Positions 1 to 8,477 of a stretch of 64,000 nucleotides of DNA are shown one piece after another. The notes under the pieces are model-generated. The model made no database searches and was not told the DNA's origin. It saw nothing but the letters and a program-made list of their open reading frames with translations. Position 1 is the stretch's first letter. Each line of letters starts with the position of its first letter. The DNA is from Algoriphagus sp. TR-M9 (GTDB lineage Bacteria > Bacteroidota > Bacteroidia > Cytophagales > Cyclobacteriaceae): the NCBI RefSeq assembly GCF_027594545.1, contig NZ_CP115160.1, positions 1,435,001 to 1,499,000 of the forward strand, read 5' to 3'. The translations under genes were made by a program, and so were the position numbers.

Positions 1-589
1 TTGAGCAATAGTCCAATGAGTTGTCCGGGTAGTTTACCGGGTGCCCCATTTCATTCTTGTAAGCCCAAGCTGCGAAAGTTGGCATCTTAGCGATTAAGCG
101 GACTATGCTTAGGTTGACTTCTTCTTTATTTCTGTTTGGGTTCAAAGAATCCGGATAGAAAGCGGTCAAAGCACAAATCAAAGAAGAAAGTACTCCCATC
201 GGGTGGGCATTGGAAGGAAAGCCTTCCAGGATCTTCTTGATGTCTTCGTGTACTAAGGTGTGATGAGTGATTTCCTTGGAGAAGTTTTCGTACTGCTCTT
301 GGGTCGGCAATTCACCATAGATCAGAAGATAAGAAACTTCCAAGAAGTTTGACTTTTCAGCCAGATCTTCAATTCTGTATCCTCTGTAGCGAAGAATTCC
401 TTCTTCACCATCCAAAAAAGTGATGGCGCTTTTGGTAGCACCGGTGTTTTTGTAGCCCGGGTCAAGGGTGATCAGTCCCGAGGATGCTCTTAGTTTTGCG
501 ATGTCAATCGCTGATTCATTTTCAGTGCCGGTGATTACCGGGAATTCATAGTCTTTGCCTTGGAAAGAAAGCTTAGCTGATTCAGACAT
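1..589 (-). CDS. gltA: Citrate synthase, N-terminal part (runs off the left edge)
   Basis: The enzyme condenses oxaloacetate and acetyl-CoA at the entry of the TCA cycle. The minus strand reads from an ATG at 589-587 without a stop to base 1, giving 196 residues. The start reads MSESAKLSFQGKDYEFPV, followed by the family's LDPGYKNTGATKSAI and FLDGEEGILRYRGY stretches and then ALTAFYPDSLNP, all typical of the hexameric bacterial citrate synthase N-terminal half. The catalytic histidine/aspartate region is not in the window. The gene is separated by about 240 bp and a terminator from the bacilliredoxin gene upstream on the same strand, so it is probably its own transcription unit. Identity is firm from the visible half; whether the gene is intact cannot be seen. 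Confidence 0.88.
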   Translation of the reverse strand, partial: MSESAKLSFQGKDYEFPVITGTENESAIDIAKLRASSGLITLDPGYKNTGATKSAITFLDGEEGILRYRGYRIEDLAEKSNFLEVSYLLIYGELPTQEQYENFSKEITHHTLVHEDIKKILEGFPSNAHPMGVLSSLICALTAFYPDSLNPNRNKEEVNLSIVRLIAKMPTFAAWAYKNEMGHPVNYPDNSLDYCS

Positions 590-804
590 ATAATTATTAT
601 TTGGATTGCTTATGTTAAAAAACCTTGAATTAGGCCTGTAAGATAATAAAATCAGGTAGTTATTTGACCTTAAAATGGGCTGGACGGAATAATAATGACA
701 CGAATTTGCTAAAATTCATGAGGTAATCTGACCATTATATTATGAATCCCCCTTTTAACTGGACAAATGTCATAGTAGCTACTTGGATTTTGATTTTTTG
801 GAAT

Positions 805-827
805 AAAAAAGGCCCCATTGGGGCCTG
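805..827 (-). terminator. Rho-independent terminator ending the suf operon
   Basis: On the minus strand GGCCCC-aat-GGGGCC is followed directly by six T residues. It lies a few bases after the stop codon of the bacilliredoxin gene, so it ends the transcript running from sufB. Confidence 0.88.
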
Positions 828-831
828 GAAT

Positions 832-1254
832 TTATGCGCAAAAATGCTCGAAAACCTCTACTAGGTGATCGCCGATCATCTTGGCGTTTCTACCTTCGAT
901 ATGATGACGCTCGATGAAGTGAACTAGCTCACCGTCTTTGAAGAGTGCCATTGCCGGGGAGGAGGGAGGATAAGGCAGGGTGATCTCTCTGAACTTGTCC
1001 ACAGCTTCTCTATCGTTACCGGCAAATACGGTAGCTAGAGTGGTTGGCTTTGCACTTGCATTTTCCAATGCATACGTAACACCCGGGCGGGCAGCACCAG
1101 CTGCGCAGCCGCAAACGGAATTTACCACGATGAAAGTGGTGCCTTTATGATCTGGTCCCAAGTGCTCTTCCACTTGCTCAGCTGTTTTAAATTCTTCAAA
1201 TCCTACATTCGAAAGTTCCGCTCGCATGGGAGCGATCAATTCTTCTGGATACAT
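832..1254 (-). CDS. BrxA/BrxB family bacilliredoxin (YphP/YqiW family)
   Basis: A 140-residue cytoplasmic thioredoxin-fold protein of the family that removes bacillithiol from, or swaps disulfides on, client proteins. The diagnostic CGC motif is at residues 48-50 in VVNSVCGCAAG, with a further Cys at 139 near the C-terminus. The family's N-terminal MYPEELIAPMRAEL and the TLPYPPSSPAMALFKDGELV stretch are present, and the length is full. It is the last gene of the suf operon, 21 bp after the SufT-like gene and just before a strong terminator. This suggests a role in thiol redox balance during Fe-S assembly (inference). The redox partner is unknown, and whether this organism makes bacillithiol cannot be judged here. 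Confidence 0.87.
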   Translation of the reverse strand: MYPEELIAPMRAELSNVGFEEFKTAEQVEEHLGPDHKGTTFIVVNSVCGCAAGAARPGVTYALENASAKPTTLATVFAGNDREAVDKFREITLPYPPSSPAMALFKDGELVHFIERHHIEGRNAKMIGDHLVEVFEHFCA

Positions 1255-1275
1255 ATCTGTGTTGTTTTTAATTTA

Positions 1276-1632
1276 TTATAGAAATCCCAATTCAAGTTTT
1301 GCCGCTTCGGACATCATATCTTGGGAGTATGGGGGATCAAATGTTAGTTCTACTTCTACATTGTTAATGTCCTGGATTTGCTGAATTTTATCCTTCACCT
1401 CGGTAGGGATATATTCTGCAGAAGGGCAATTCGGTGAAGTAAGAGTCATGAGCACGTAGACATTGTTCACCGGATATACCGTGATCTCATAGATCAATCC
1501 TAGCTCGTACACATCCACAGGGATCTCTGGGTCATATACCAATTTGATAGCTTGTACTACCTTTTCTTTGAGGTCTGTGATCTGTCCTGCGTTTGTTTCT
1601 GTATTACTTTCTGTTGACATGGTATCAGGCAT
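1276..1632 (-). CDS. SufT-like DUF59/MIP18 family Fe-S assembly protein
   Basis: A 118-residue protein that is mostly one DUF59 (MIP18) domain: DPEIPVDVYELGLIY at about 34-48 and the Cys-bearing TLTSPNCPSAEY motif with Cys69, ending FDPPYSQDMMSEAAKLELGF. Members placed in suf operons (SufT, also annotated PaaD-like) help mature or deliver Fe-S clusters. The ATG at 1632 overlaps the end of sufE by 8 bases, which suggests translational coupling. A second in-frame ATG at 1620 (MSTESN...) lies beyond the overlap, so the first four residues are uncertain. Family and context are clear; the precise step is inferred. Confidence 0.87.
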   Translation of the reverse strand: MPDTMSTESNTETNAGQITDLKEKVVQAIKLVYDPEIPVDVYELGLIYEITVYPVNNVYVLMTLTSPNCPSAEYIPTEVKDKIQQIQDINNVEVELTFDPPYSQDMMSEAAKLELGFL

Positions 1633-2056
1633 TTTGCTTGCTTTGGATTGCCAAAGCGTAAAGTTTGATTTGCTTGATCATCGAGGCAAAACCATTGCTT
1701 CTCTGGCTACCGATGATAGACCCCATTCCGATACGTTCTACGAAATTAAGATCTGCTTTGATAATCTCCTCGGGGCTCCTATAGTTCAATACTCTCAATA
1801 ACAATGAGATTAACCCCTTGGTGATATCTGTGTTGGAATCTGCTTGGAAGTGAATTTTGCCGCTTTCCTCATTGGCGATCAGCCAGACTTTGGACTGGCA
1901 GCCTTTGATGGTATTCTCTTCTATTCTTTCGTTCTCAGGAAATTCCTCCAGGCTCCCGCCTATTTCCATGATGTAATATATGGTCGATTCCTTGTCGTCT
2001 CCGAGAATTTCAAATTCTGAAACTATTTCGTCTTGGACTTCTTGGATACTGCTCAT
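1625..2056 (-). CDS. sufE: SufE, sulfur acceptor for SufS
   Basis: SufE takes the persulfide sulfur from SufS, stimulates its desulfurase activity and passes sulfur to the SufBCD scaffold. The 143-residue product has the family hallmark IKGCQSKVWL with the acceptor cysteine at residue 53, and the usual C-terminal RSNGFASMIKQIKLYA helix. The start codon overlaps the sufS stop by four bases (ATGA), the tightest coupling in the operon and fitting a 1:1 enzyme pair. Length and spacing are normal and nothing looks damaged. Confidence 0.95.
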   Translation of the reverse strand: MSSIQEVQDEIVSEFEILGDDKESTIYYIMEIGGSLEEFPENERIEENTIKGCQSKVWLIANEESGKIHFQADSNTDITKGLISLLLRVLNYRSPEEIIKADLNFVERIGMGSIIGSQRSNGFASMIKQIKLYALAIQSKQNA

Positions 2057-3276
2057 TTATTTTTGATTCGGGCGATTCTGCTTACGCTTTCTGCCAGTTT
2101 TTCTATTTCTGATTTCGAATTGTAAACTGAAAAAGATGCTCTTACAGTTCCTTCAATCCCCAATCTTTTCATCAAAGGCTGGGTACAGTGATGACCTGTA
2201 CGGACTGCAATGCCATTGGCATCCAGCATCATGCCCACATCATAAGGATGCATGGCGTTGATATTGAAGGACAATACACTCACTTTCTCTGCAGCGGTGC
2301 CCACGGGAATAAAGCCTTTTACCTCTGCCAAAAGCTCATTGGCATAGCGCAGTAGTTCATCCTCATGTTGTCTGATTTGGTCTTTTCCGAGGTTGTTTAC
2401 AAAATCAAGCGCTGCTTTGAAGGCGATTACATCTCCGATATTCGGTGTCCCTGCTTCGAATTTGAAAGGAATCTCGTTATAAGTGGTCTTTTCAAAAGTC
2501 ACTTCTTTGATCATTTCGCCTCCACCTTGGTAAGGAGGCATGGATTCCAATATTGCTCTTTTGCCGTATAGCACTCCTAGTCCAGTGGGACCATAAAGCT
2601 TATGTGCCGAAAACGAAAAGAAATCACAGTCCAGGTCCTGCACATCCACTTGCAAATGGCTTGAACTTTGGGCTCCATCCAAAAGCACTTTCGCACCTAC
2701 AGCATGAGCCGCTGCGATTATTTTTTTTACAGGATTGATAGTTCCAAGTGCATTAGAAGCATGTACTATGCTCACTAATTTAGTTTTTGGAGAAAGCAGT
2801 TTCTCAAATTCTTCATAGAGAATTTCTCCAGCATCATTGATAGGAATTACCTTGAGAATCGCTCCCTTTTCCTCACATAGCATCTGCCAAGGAACTATAT
2901 TGGAATGGTGCTCCAGTGTAGAAATGATGATTTCATCTCCTTTTGCGATAAACTTTCTACCAAATGTAGAAGCCACCAGATTGATTCCTTCGGTGGTTCC
3001 TTTGGTGAAAAGTATTTCTGCAGATTCACTGGCATTGATAAACTGTCGAAGCGCCTCACGGGTCTCCTCATAATATCTAGTAGCTCGATCTGCCAGTGTA
3101 TGTGCCCCGCGATGGATGTTTGAATTGTCCGTTTGGTAATAATTATTCAATGCATCCAATACAGCTTTTGGCTTCTGTGTGGTAGCTGCATTGTCAAAAT
3201 AAACCAAAGGCTTGCCATGCACTTCCTGATGGAGTACCGGAAACAAGCCTCTGATTTTTTCGATATCTATTGCCAT
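2053..3276 (-). CDS. sufS: SufS, group II cysteine desulfurase
   Basis: A PLP-dependent enzyme converting L-cysteine to L-alanine and an enzyme-bound persulfide for Fe-S cluster assembly. The product is 407 residues, the normal length. The PLP lysine is K226 in SFSAHKLYGPTG. The catalytic cysteine is C364 in RTGHHCTQPLM, and the substrate-carboxylate arginine is about R379 in TVRASFSVYN. HHSNIVPW near 123-130 is the cofactor-stacking histidine region. The short loop around Cys364 marks the group II (SufS) rather than the IscS/NifS type. It lies 8 bp after sufD and overlaps sufE by 4 bases. Confidence 0.96.
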   Translation of the reverse strand: MAIDIEKIRGLFPVLHQEVHGKPLVYFDNAATTQKPKAVLDALNNYYQTDNSNIHRGAHTLADRATRYYEETREALRQFINASESAEILFTKGTTEGINLVASTFGRKFIAKGDEIIISTLEHHSNIVPWQMLCEEKGAILKVIPINDAGEILYEEFEKLLSPKTKLVSIVHASNALGTINPVKKIIAAAHAVGAKVLLDGAQSSSHLQVDVQDLDCDFFSFSAHKLYGPTGLGVLYGKRAILESMPPYQGGGEMIKEVTFEKTTYNEIPFKFEAGTPNIGDVIAFKAALDFVNNLGKDQIRQHEDELLRYANELLAEVKGFIPVGTAAEKVSVLSFNINAMHPYDVGMMLDANGIAVRTGHHCTQPLMKRLGIEGTVRASFSVYNSKSEIEKLAESVSRIARIKNK

Positions 3277-3284
3277 GTTGTGGA

Positions 3285-4553
3285 TTAAAATTTACTTCCC
3301 AAGCGCTCCTGCACTAGGGAAATGCAGTATTCACGGAAGCTTTCGTCAGTGATGTAGTCCAGTACCTCACCTGCAAAAGCATAAAGTAACAGACCCTTGG
3401 CTTGGTCTTTTGCGATACCTCTTGCCTGCAAGTAAAATAAAGCCTCCTCATCCAGCTGGCCGGTGGTACAGCCATGCGAACACTTTACATCATCTGCCCA
3501 GATTTCAAGTTGGGGTTTGGTGTTCACTACCGCATCTTCAGAGAGCAGTATGTTGTTGTTCTGCTGGAAGGCATTGGTTTTCTGGGCGTCCTGTCTTACG
3601 AATATTTTACCATTGAAAACACCGCGAGACTGATCAGCTAGTATACCTTTATATAGTTCATTGGACTCTGCGTGGGGAATAGTATGATCCACATTGGTAT
3701 GATTATCCACGTGGCTACTTCCATTGAGCAGGTATATTCCGTACATATTTCCTTCTGAATTGCTACCTAGGATATTCAGGCTCAAGTTGTTTCTTACCAT
3801 TTCTCCAGATAGCGATACAGTTACAGAGGTGAATCTTGCGTCTTGCTGAATAGCTGTTTCGGTATTGCTTACCTCCAGCGTGTTTTTACCCTCATTTTGA
3901 AGTTTGTAAAAACGGATTTGAGAATTAAGACCACCTTTCACCTCAGTCACTCTGTTACTGAAGTAGGTTTCATCACTGAGGTTAACGGTATGCTGGATAA
4001 AAGTTACTTCGGCAAAATCTCCAGCTTCAATCCAGGTTCTAGGTTGTATGACCTGTCCCTCATTGGCCTTGTTTAGGTTCAACAGTAAAATCGGCTTTTC
4101 TACTACCGCTTTTTTAGGGACAGAAATGAAAATCCCATCTGAGAATGCTGCTTGGTTTACTGCACAGAAAGGATCTTTCTCAGGTTTAGCAATACTTCCT
4201 AGTGCCGTATCTGGTTTGCGGGAAAGTTCTGATACCTCAATTCCGGAGATTTCAGAAGAAACTGAAGGCTGGAAATGGCCATTGGTAAATACCAAAACAT
4301 CTCCAGTGAAACCAGCAAATAGGTGTTTTTTTACCTCCTCAGCAGTCACTTCAAAAGGTGCTGCTGTCCCAAAATTCTGGATGCTTTGTTCCAGTTTTTT
4401 GGTCATGGCGGTGAACTTGTATTCTTCTGATTTATTGGTAGGAAAGCCTTGGGATTCAAATGCAATTTTTCCTTCAGCCCGGTTTTTTTCAAAGCCCTTG
4501 CCAGTAGCATTCAACAGTTCCCCAAGAATTTCTTGCTTAATAAGCGTACTCAT
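3285..4553 (-). CDS. sufD: SufD, subunit of the SufBC2D scaffold
   Basis: SufD partners SufB in the scaffold on which Fe-S clusters are built. The 422-residue protein has the SufB/SufD beta-helix core and the conserved C-terminal stretch KCSHGCTTGQLDEEALFYL. By codon count the histidine in that motif is residue 360, the same number as the functional His360 of E. coli SufD. The N-terminal NKSEEYKFTAM stretch is also typical. It sits between sufC (22 bp gap) and sufS (8 bp gap). The start MSTLIKQEIL is preceded by an A/T-rich stretch; no alternative start seems better. Confidence 0.94.
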   Translation of the reverse strand: MSTLIKQEILGELLNATGKGFEKNRAEGKIAFESQGFPTNKSEEYKFTAMTKKLEQSIQNFGTAAPFEVTAEEVKKHLFAGFTGDVLVFTNGHFQPSVSSEISGIEVSELSRKPDTALGSIAKPEKDPFCAVNQAAFSDGIFISVPKKAVVEKPILLLNLNKANEGQVIQPRTWIEAGDFAEVTFIQHTVNLSDETYFSNRVTEVKGGLNSQIRFYKLQNEGKNTLEVSNTETAIQQDARFTSVTVSLSGEMVRNNLSLNILGSNSEGNMYGIYLLNGSSHVDNHTNVDHTIPHAESNELYKGILADQSRGVFNGKIFVRQDAQKTNAFQQNNNILLSEDAVVNTKPQLEIWADDVKCSHGCTTGQLDEEALFYLQARGIAKDQAKGLLLYAFAGEVLDYITDESFREYCISLVQERLGSKF

Positions 4554-4575
4554 GAGTAATTTTTTAGGATTAAAA

Positions 4576-5340
4576 TCAGACTGTAGCTTTGGAATCGACT
4601 TCTTCTTTGATCCAGTCGTAGCCTTTTTCTTCTAGCTCCAGGGCTAGTTCTTTGGTGCCTGATTTTACGATTCTACCGTTGTAAAGCACGTGTACATAAT
4701 CAGGAACGATGTAATCCAATAATCGCTGATAGTGAGTCACCACGATGGTAGCATTGTCTTTCGACTTTAGCTGATTGACACCATTCGATACAATTCGAAG
4801 CGCATCTATATCCAAACCTGAGTCAGTCTCATCCAGAATAGACAAAGTAGGCTCAAGCATGGCCATTTGGAAGATCTCATTTCTTTTCTTTTCTCCTCCG
4901 GAAAATCCTTCATTCAAGGCTCTGCTGAGAAGCTTCTGGTCCATTTCTACCAGCTTCATTTTTTCTTTCATCAAAGTCAAAAACTTCACTGCATCCAAGG
5001 GATCCTGTCCACGGTACTCTCTGACTTGATTCACAGCTGTTCTTAGGAAGTTTGTAGAGCTCACGCCCGGAATTTCCACAGGGTATTGGAATGCTAAGAA
5101 AACACCTTCTCTGGCACGATCTTCTGGAGAGAGATCCAGTAAATCCTTGCTTTGGAAAGATACTTCACCTTCCGTTACTTCATATTCTTCCCTTCCTGCC
5201 AGTACGGAGGCCAGGGTAGATTTACCTGATCCGTTTGGTCCCATGATCGCATGAACCTCACCGGCCTTTACTTCCAAATTGATACCTCTAAGGATGGGGG
5301 TTCCTTCAATAGAAGCGTGCAAATTCTTAATAGTAAGCAT
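4576..5340 (-). CDS. sufC: SufC, ABC-type ATPase of the SUF machinery
   Basis: A cytoplasmic ABC ATPase that drives conformational change of SufB-SufD during cluster assembly; unlike ABC transporters it has no membrane partner. The 254-residue product shows Walker A GPNGSGKST at 34-42, the signature region GFSGGEKKRNE at about 145-155, Walker B with LSILDETDSGLD and catalytic Glu171, and the switch histidine in VVTHYQRLLDYI. It lies between sufB (49 bp gap) and sufD. All key residues are present. Confidence 0.96.
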   Translation of the reverse strand: MLTIKNLHASIEGTPILRGINLEVKAGEVHAIMGPNGSGKSTLASVLAGREEYEVTEGEVSFQSKDLLDLSPEDRAREGVFLAFQYPVEIPGVSSTNFLRTAVNQVREYRGQDPLDAVKFLTLMKEKMKLVEMDQKLLSRALNEGFSGGEKKRNEIFQMAMLEPTLSILDETDSGLDIDALRIVSNGVNQLKSKDNATIVVTHYQRLLDYIVPDYVHVLYNGRIVKSGTKELALELEEKGYDWIKEEVDSKATV

Positions 5341-5389
5341 ATTCGTGTTAATCTTTCAAATTTCTAATTATTCAATTTTCCAATTGGCT

Positions 5390-6835
5390 TTAGCCAACTG
5401 AACCCTCCAGTGTTAGAGCCAATAGTTTCTGTGCTTCTACAGCGAATTCCATTGGCAATTGGTTCAATACTTCCTTGGCATAGCCATTTACGATAAGGGC
5501 TACAGCATCCTCGGTAGCAATTCCTCTTTGGTTACAGTAGAAAAGCTGATCTTCTCCGATTTTCGAAGTAGTAGCTTCATGTTCTACTTTGGCAGAAGGA
5601 TTATTGATATCAATGTAAGGGAAGGTGTGGGCTCCACATCGATCGCCCATCAATAGAGAGTCACATTGAGAGAAGTTTCGGGCATTGGCCGCACGCTTCA
5701 TTACCTGTACCTGACCTCTGTAAGAGTTTTGGGATTTGCCTGCAGAAATACCTTTAGATACAATTCTTGACTTGGTGTTTTTACCGATATGGATCATCTT
5801 GGTCCCGGTATCTGCCTGCTGATAGTTATTGGTGACCGCTACGGAATAGAATTCGCCTATAGAGTGGTCGCCTTTCAGAATACAGGAAGGATACTTCCAG
5901 GTCACCGCAGATCCGGTCTCTACTTGAGTCCAAGATATTTTGGAATGGTCTCCAGCGCAGATTCCACGCTTGGTTACGAAATTGTAAATTCCTCCTTTGC
6001 CATCCTTGTCACCTGGGAACCAGTTTTGAACGGTAGAATATTTCACTTCAGCATGCGCACCTGCATAGATTTCTACCACAGCTGCATGAAGCTGATTTTC
6101 ATCTCTTTGCGGAGCGGTACATCCTTCTAGGTAGGAAACGTATGATTCATCTTCAGCTACGATCAGAGTTCTTTCGAATTGACCTGTATTTGCAGCATTG
6201 ATCCTGAAGTAAGTAGAAAGCTCCATCGGGCAGCGTACGCCCTTAGGAATAAAACAGAAGGAGCCGTCAGAAAATACAGCGGAATTCAACGCGGCATAAT
6301 AATTATCTGTCATGGGAACCACAGAGCCTAGGTACTTCTTCACCAATTCGGGGTGATCTTTTACAGCTTCGCTGAAAGAACAGAAAACGATCCCTAGTTT
6401 GGAAAGCGTGTCTTTAAAGGTGGTAGCTACAGAGACGGAGTCCAATACTGCATCTACGGCGATGCCCTGGAGTCTCTTTTGCTCATTGAGATCTATGCCT
6501 AAACGCTTGTAAATATCCAGCAATTCAGGGTCTACCTCGTCCAGACTCTTAGGCTTCTTTGACTGCTTGGGTGCAGAGTAATACTTGAGTGCCTGAAGGT
6601 CAATTTTAGGGTAATGCACATTGGCCCAATTTGGCTCGCTCATTTTTTCCCAGGTCTTGAAAGCCTTCAATCTCCACTCCAGTAGCCAGGCTGGCTCTTC
6701 TTTTTTGGCAGATATCCATCGGATAGTGTCTTCAGTTAATCCTACGGGAGCCTCATCGGCTTCGTAATTTACTGACCATCCGTGTTCGTATTCCTTTGAT
6801 GTTAGTTCTTCTAAAATCTGATTGTCTTTGCTCAT
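5390..6835 (-). CDS. sufB: SufB, Fe-S scaffold subunit
   Basis: SufB is the core scaffold on which sulfur from SufE and iron are assembled. The 481-residue product has the [15 protein letters not shown] stretch, the [17 protein letters not shown] region and the C-terminal core [14 protein letters not shown] with Cys400, matching the essential Cys405 region of E. coli Suf[17 protein letters not shown] follows. It is the first gene of the seven-gene minus-strand operon, so the operon promoter should lie in 6836-6986, below the terminator of the upstream regulator gene. No cluster-sensing regulator (SufR/IscR type) is encoded nearby. Confidence 0.96.
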   Translation of the reverse strand: MSKDNQILEELTSKEYEHGWSVNYEADEAPVGLTEDTIRWISAKKEEPAWLLEWRLKAFKTWEKMSEPNWANVHYPKIDLQALKYYSAPKQSKKPKSLDEVDPELLDIYKRLGIDLNEQKRLQGIAVDAVLDSVSVATTFKDTLSKLGIVFCSFSEAVKDHPELVKKYLGSVVPMTDNYYAALNSAVFSDGSFCFIPKGVRCPMELSTYFRINAANTGQFERTLIVAEDESYVSYLEGCTAPQRDENQLHAAVVEIYAGAHAEVKYSTVQNWFPGDKDGKGGIYNFVTKRGICAGDHSKISWTQVETGSAVTWKYPSCILKGDHSIGEFYSVAVTNNYQQADTGTKMIHIGKNTKSRIVSKGISAGKSQNSYRGQVQVMKRAANARNFSQCDSLLMGDRCGAHTFPYIDINNPSAKVEHEATTSKIGEDQLFYCNQRGIATEDAVALIVNGYAKEVLNQLPMEFAVEAQKLLALTLEGSVG

Positions 6836-6872
6836 TTGTGCTGAGTTATTTAGACTAATTACATTTTAACGG

Positions 6873-6880
6873 CGAAGGTA
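6873..6880 (-). promoter_or_regulatory. Possible -7 box of the suf operon promoter
   Basis: The minus strand reads TACCTTCG, one mismatch from the Bacteroidota -7 consensus TAnnTTTG, about 38 bases before the sufB ATG. I could not see a convincing -33 TTG at the right spacing, so this is a weak call. The operon must have some promoter in this short gap because a terminator closes the upstream gene. Confidence 0.25.
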
Positions 6881-6986
6881 CAACTTATAATGAAAATATT
6901 ATGTTTCTACCCATTGGATAATTCTATCGAAAATTTAAAAATTCGATGGAAATATGCTTTATCACCTTATTCTTTACCGTGATTAC

Positions 6987-7017
6987 AAAAAAAAAGTATT
7001 GATGGTTCAATACTTTT
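6987..7017 (-). terminator. Rho-independent terminator after the Lrp/AsnC gene
   Basis: An 11-bp perfect stem (AAAAGTATTGA / TCAATACTTTT, 4-base loop) is followed on the minus strand by an uninterrupted run of T residues. It isolates the regulator gene from sufB, so the two are separate transcription units. The A/T-rich flanks might also stop plus-strand transcripts, but no plus-strand gene points at it. Confidence 0.85.
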
Positions 7018-7066
7018 GATTTATTGCCTTTAATCAAATTAATGAGTAGGCTATGGGGTGTGTTTC

Positions 7067-7540
7067 TTAATTTTCCTTGTCAAAAAACTGTATAGGTCGA
7101 TTGATTGATTCCTCCAAAACGATCAGGGTTTCGGTCCGGTCAATGCCCTCTACCTTCTGGATATTATCCAGCACGATTCGGAGATGATTGGTATCCCGAC
7201 AGATGATTTTGGCGAAAATCGAATAATTCCCAGTGGTATAATAGGCAGAGACCACCTCGGAGATGGTTTTGAGTTTTTCGATCACCGTATCATAAAGGGA
7301 GCTCTTCTCCAGATAAATACCCAAGAAAGCGGAGATGTCATAACCTAACTTGGAGAAATCAATATTAAGTGTGGCGCTTTTGACTATGCCCATGTCCTCT
7401 AGCTTTTTCATCCGAACATGGACTGTTCCTGAGGAAACGAACACTTTTTTGGCAATTTCAGTATATGGAGTTTTCGCATCCTCGTTTAAAAGCGAGATGA
7501 TTTTCAGGTCTATGTTATCGATATCTAAAATTTTATCCAT
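7067..7540 (-). CDS. Lrp/AsnC family transcriptional regulator
   Basis: A 157-residue DNA-binding protein. The N-terminal helix-turn-helix covers about residues 25-55 (TPYTEIAKKVFVSSGTVHVRMKKLEDMGIV). The C-terminal RAM (amino-acid-sensing) domain spans about 65-145, with the typical STRAND pattern AFLGIYLEKSSLYDTVIEKL and VSAYYTTGNYSIFAKI. Lrp/AsnC proteins form dimers to octamers and respond to amino acids; the ligand here cannot be told. It sits upstream of the suf operon on the same strand, but a terminator separates them, so regulation of suf is not implied. The size is normal. Confidence 0.92.
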   Translation of the reverse strand: MDKILDIDNIDLKIISLLNEDAKTPYTEIAKKVFVSSGTVHVRMKKLEDMGIVKSATLNIDFSKLGYDISAFLGIYLEKSSLYDTVIEKLKTISEVVSAYYTTGNYSIFAKIICRDTNHLRIVLDNIQKVEGIDRTETLIVLEESINRPIQFFDKEN

Positions 7541-7801
7541 TTTTGATACTAGGATTTAGATGATTGTTAATGAATCTGCCTGTAAATTAGAGATTGTTCA
7601 AAATATTGCAAAATTTTTTTTTCAATTTGTAATTAAATCTAATATTCATTTACTTTGGACACGATTTAGAAGCTCGAACGAATATTTTGTTTTGAGCGCT
7701 AATGATCAAATTAAAAATCGGGTTCTTGTGTAATTCCGAATTTTAGTTTAATTTCTACTGAAACTTTTAATCTCTAAAGTTATATTTGGGTTTATATTCT
7801 G
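7541..7801. other. Intergenic gap upstream of the AsnC gene; possible source of a short RNA
   Basis: An A/T-rich stretch between the divergent regulator gene (minus) and the secreted-protein gene (plus). No open frame of useful size was seen. It must hold the asnC promoter, although I see no clean TAnnTTTG box on that strand. A plus-strand terminator follows directly with no plus-strand gene before it, so a short plus-strand RNA could be made from here. Confidence 0.4.
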
Positions 7802-7832
7802 AAAAGGGTCTTGCTACTGGCGAGACTTTTTT
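7802..7832 (+). terminator. Orphan rho-independent terminator, plus strand
   Basis: AAAAGGGTCTTGC pairs with GCGAGACTTTTTT around a 5-base loop with three G-T pairs, ending in a T run. No plus-strand protein gene precedes it. It may end a short RNA or insulate the promoter that follows about 30 bases later. Confidence 0.65.
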
Positions 7833-7863
7833 GTTTTTGCCCTGTATTTTAAAACGCAAAAAA

Positions 7864-7895
7864 TTGTATTTGAAAATATAATTAGTGTATTTTTG
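7864..7895 (+). promoter_or_regulatory. Bacteroidota-type promoter for the small secreted protein gene
   Basis: TTG at 7864-7866, a 21-base spacer, then TATTTTTG at 7888-7895, a perfect match to TAnnTTTG. Transcription would begin near 7902. The -7 box contains the TTG at 7893 that could be mistaken for the gene start, so the ATG at 7914 is the true start. Confidence 0.65.
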
Positions 7896-7913
7896 CTTGT
7901 AAACCCTACAGGC

Positions 7914-8450
7914 ATGTCTCATAGATTATTTTTAAAATCACCCTCTATTCTTCTAATTCTGGCATTTTTCATGGTTTTCCCCTTGGAAAACATTCCTGTC
8001 AATGCGCAGGTGAATGGAAACACGGAGCTCTCGTTAAAAGACTATGTGGTGTACAATAGGTTGACCCTGAGAAACGTAGGGGAGTCTACCCAAAGCCTGA
8101 AGACTTCGGATGTCAATGAACTGACTGTACTACCACTCACCGAAGTAGAGGAGGAACTTGCAGTACAGTTGAAATCTCATTGGGCCTGGCCAGAAAACAC
8201 CCTGGAAATAATCGACAGTTATTCACCTTTTTTATTCCGAACTAAAAAGTCAGCCGCATTAGATGAGGTTAAGCTACTATTGAATGTCAACGAAGTGGGT
8301 AGAATCAGCGGGTTCGAGATACTGGGCAAGGTAGACAAAGGCCTCAAGGAGAGACTCGATCATATGCTGCGCAAACTTCCGGATTGCAAACCTGTGCCTG
8401 GGTACCAAACGTACAGAGGGGAAACTTTCGAATTAATCATCAAAAAATAA
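7914..8450 (+). CDS. Small secreted protein with TonB-C-like C-terminal end
   Basis: A 178-residue protein of unknown role. An N-terminal signal peptide covers about residues 1-32 (hydrophobic SILLILAFFMVFPL, then NAQ). The last 80 residues (VKLLLNVNEVGRISGFEI ... LPDCKPVPGYQTYRGETFEL) resemble the C-terminal domain of TonB-type energy transducers. The proline-rich periplasmic spacer and lasting membrane anchor of a real TonB are missing. The ATG at 7914 was preferred over an in-frame TTG at 7893, because the latter falls inside the promoter -7 box. The gene stands alone between its own promoter and terminator. Similarity to TonB-C is a visual judgement. Confidence 0.6.
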   Translation: MSHRLFLKSPSILLILAFFMVFPLENIPVNAQVNGNTELSLKDYVVYNRLTLRNVGESTQSLKTSDVNELTVLPLTEVEEELAVQLKSHWAWPENTLEIIDSYSPFLFRTKKSAALDEVKLLLNVNEVGRISGFEILGKVDKGLKERLDHMLRKLPDCKPVPGYQTYRGETFELIIKK

Positions 8451-8453
8451 GCG

Positions 8454-8477
8454 ACCGGATTTATCCGGTTTTTTTTT
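8454..8477 (+). terminator. Rho-independent terminator
   Basis: ACCGGA-ttta-TCCGGT followed by a run of nine T residues, four bases after the TAA of the small secreted protein gene. Confidence 0.92.

Noticed and set aside
4547..4558. Palindrome TACTCATGAGTA at the sufD start, using the same half-sites as the operator
   Set aside because: Half-sites are in the opposite order with no spacer, it overlaps a start codon inside the suf operon, and there is no -7 box; most likely chance.
4048..4635. 195-codon plus-strand open frame
   Set aside because: It lies antisense to sufD/sufC, which are firmly identified; composition is that of a shadow frame.
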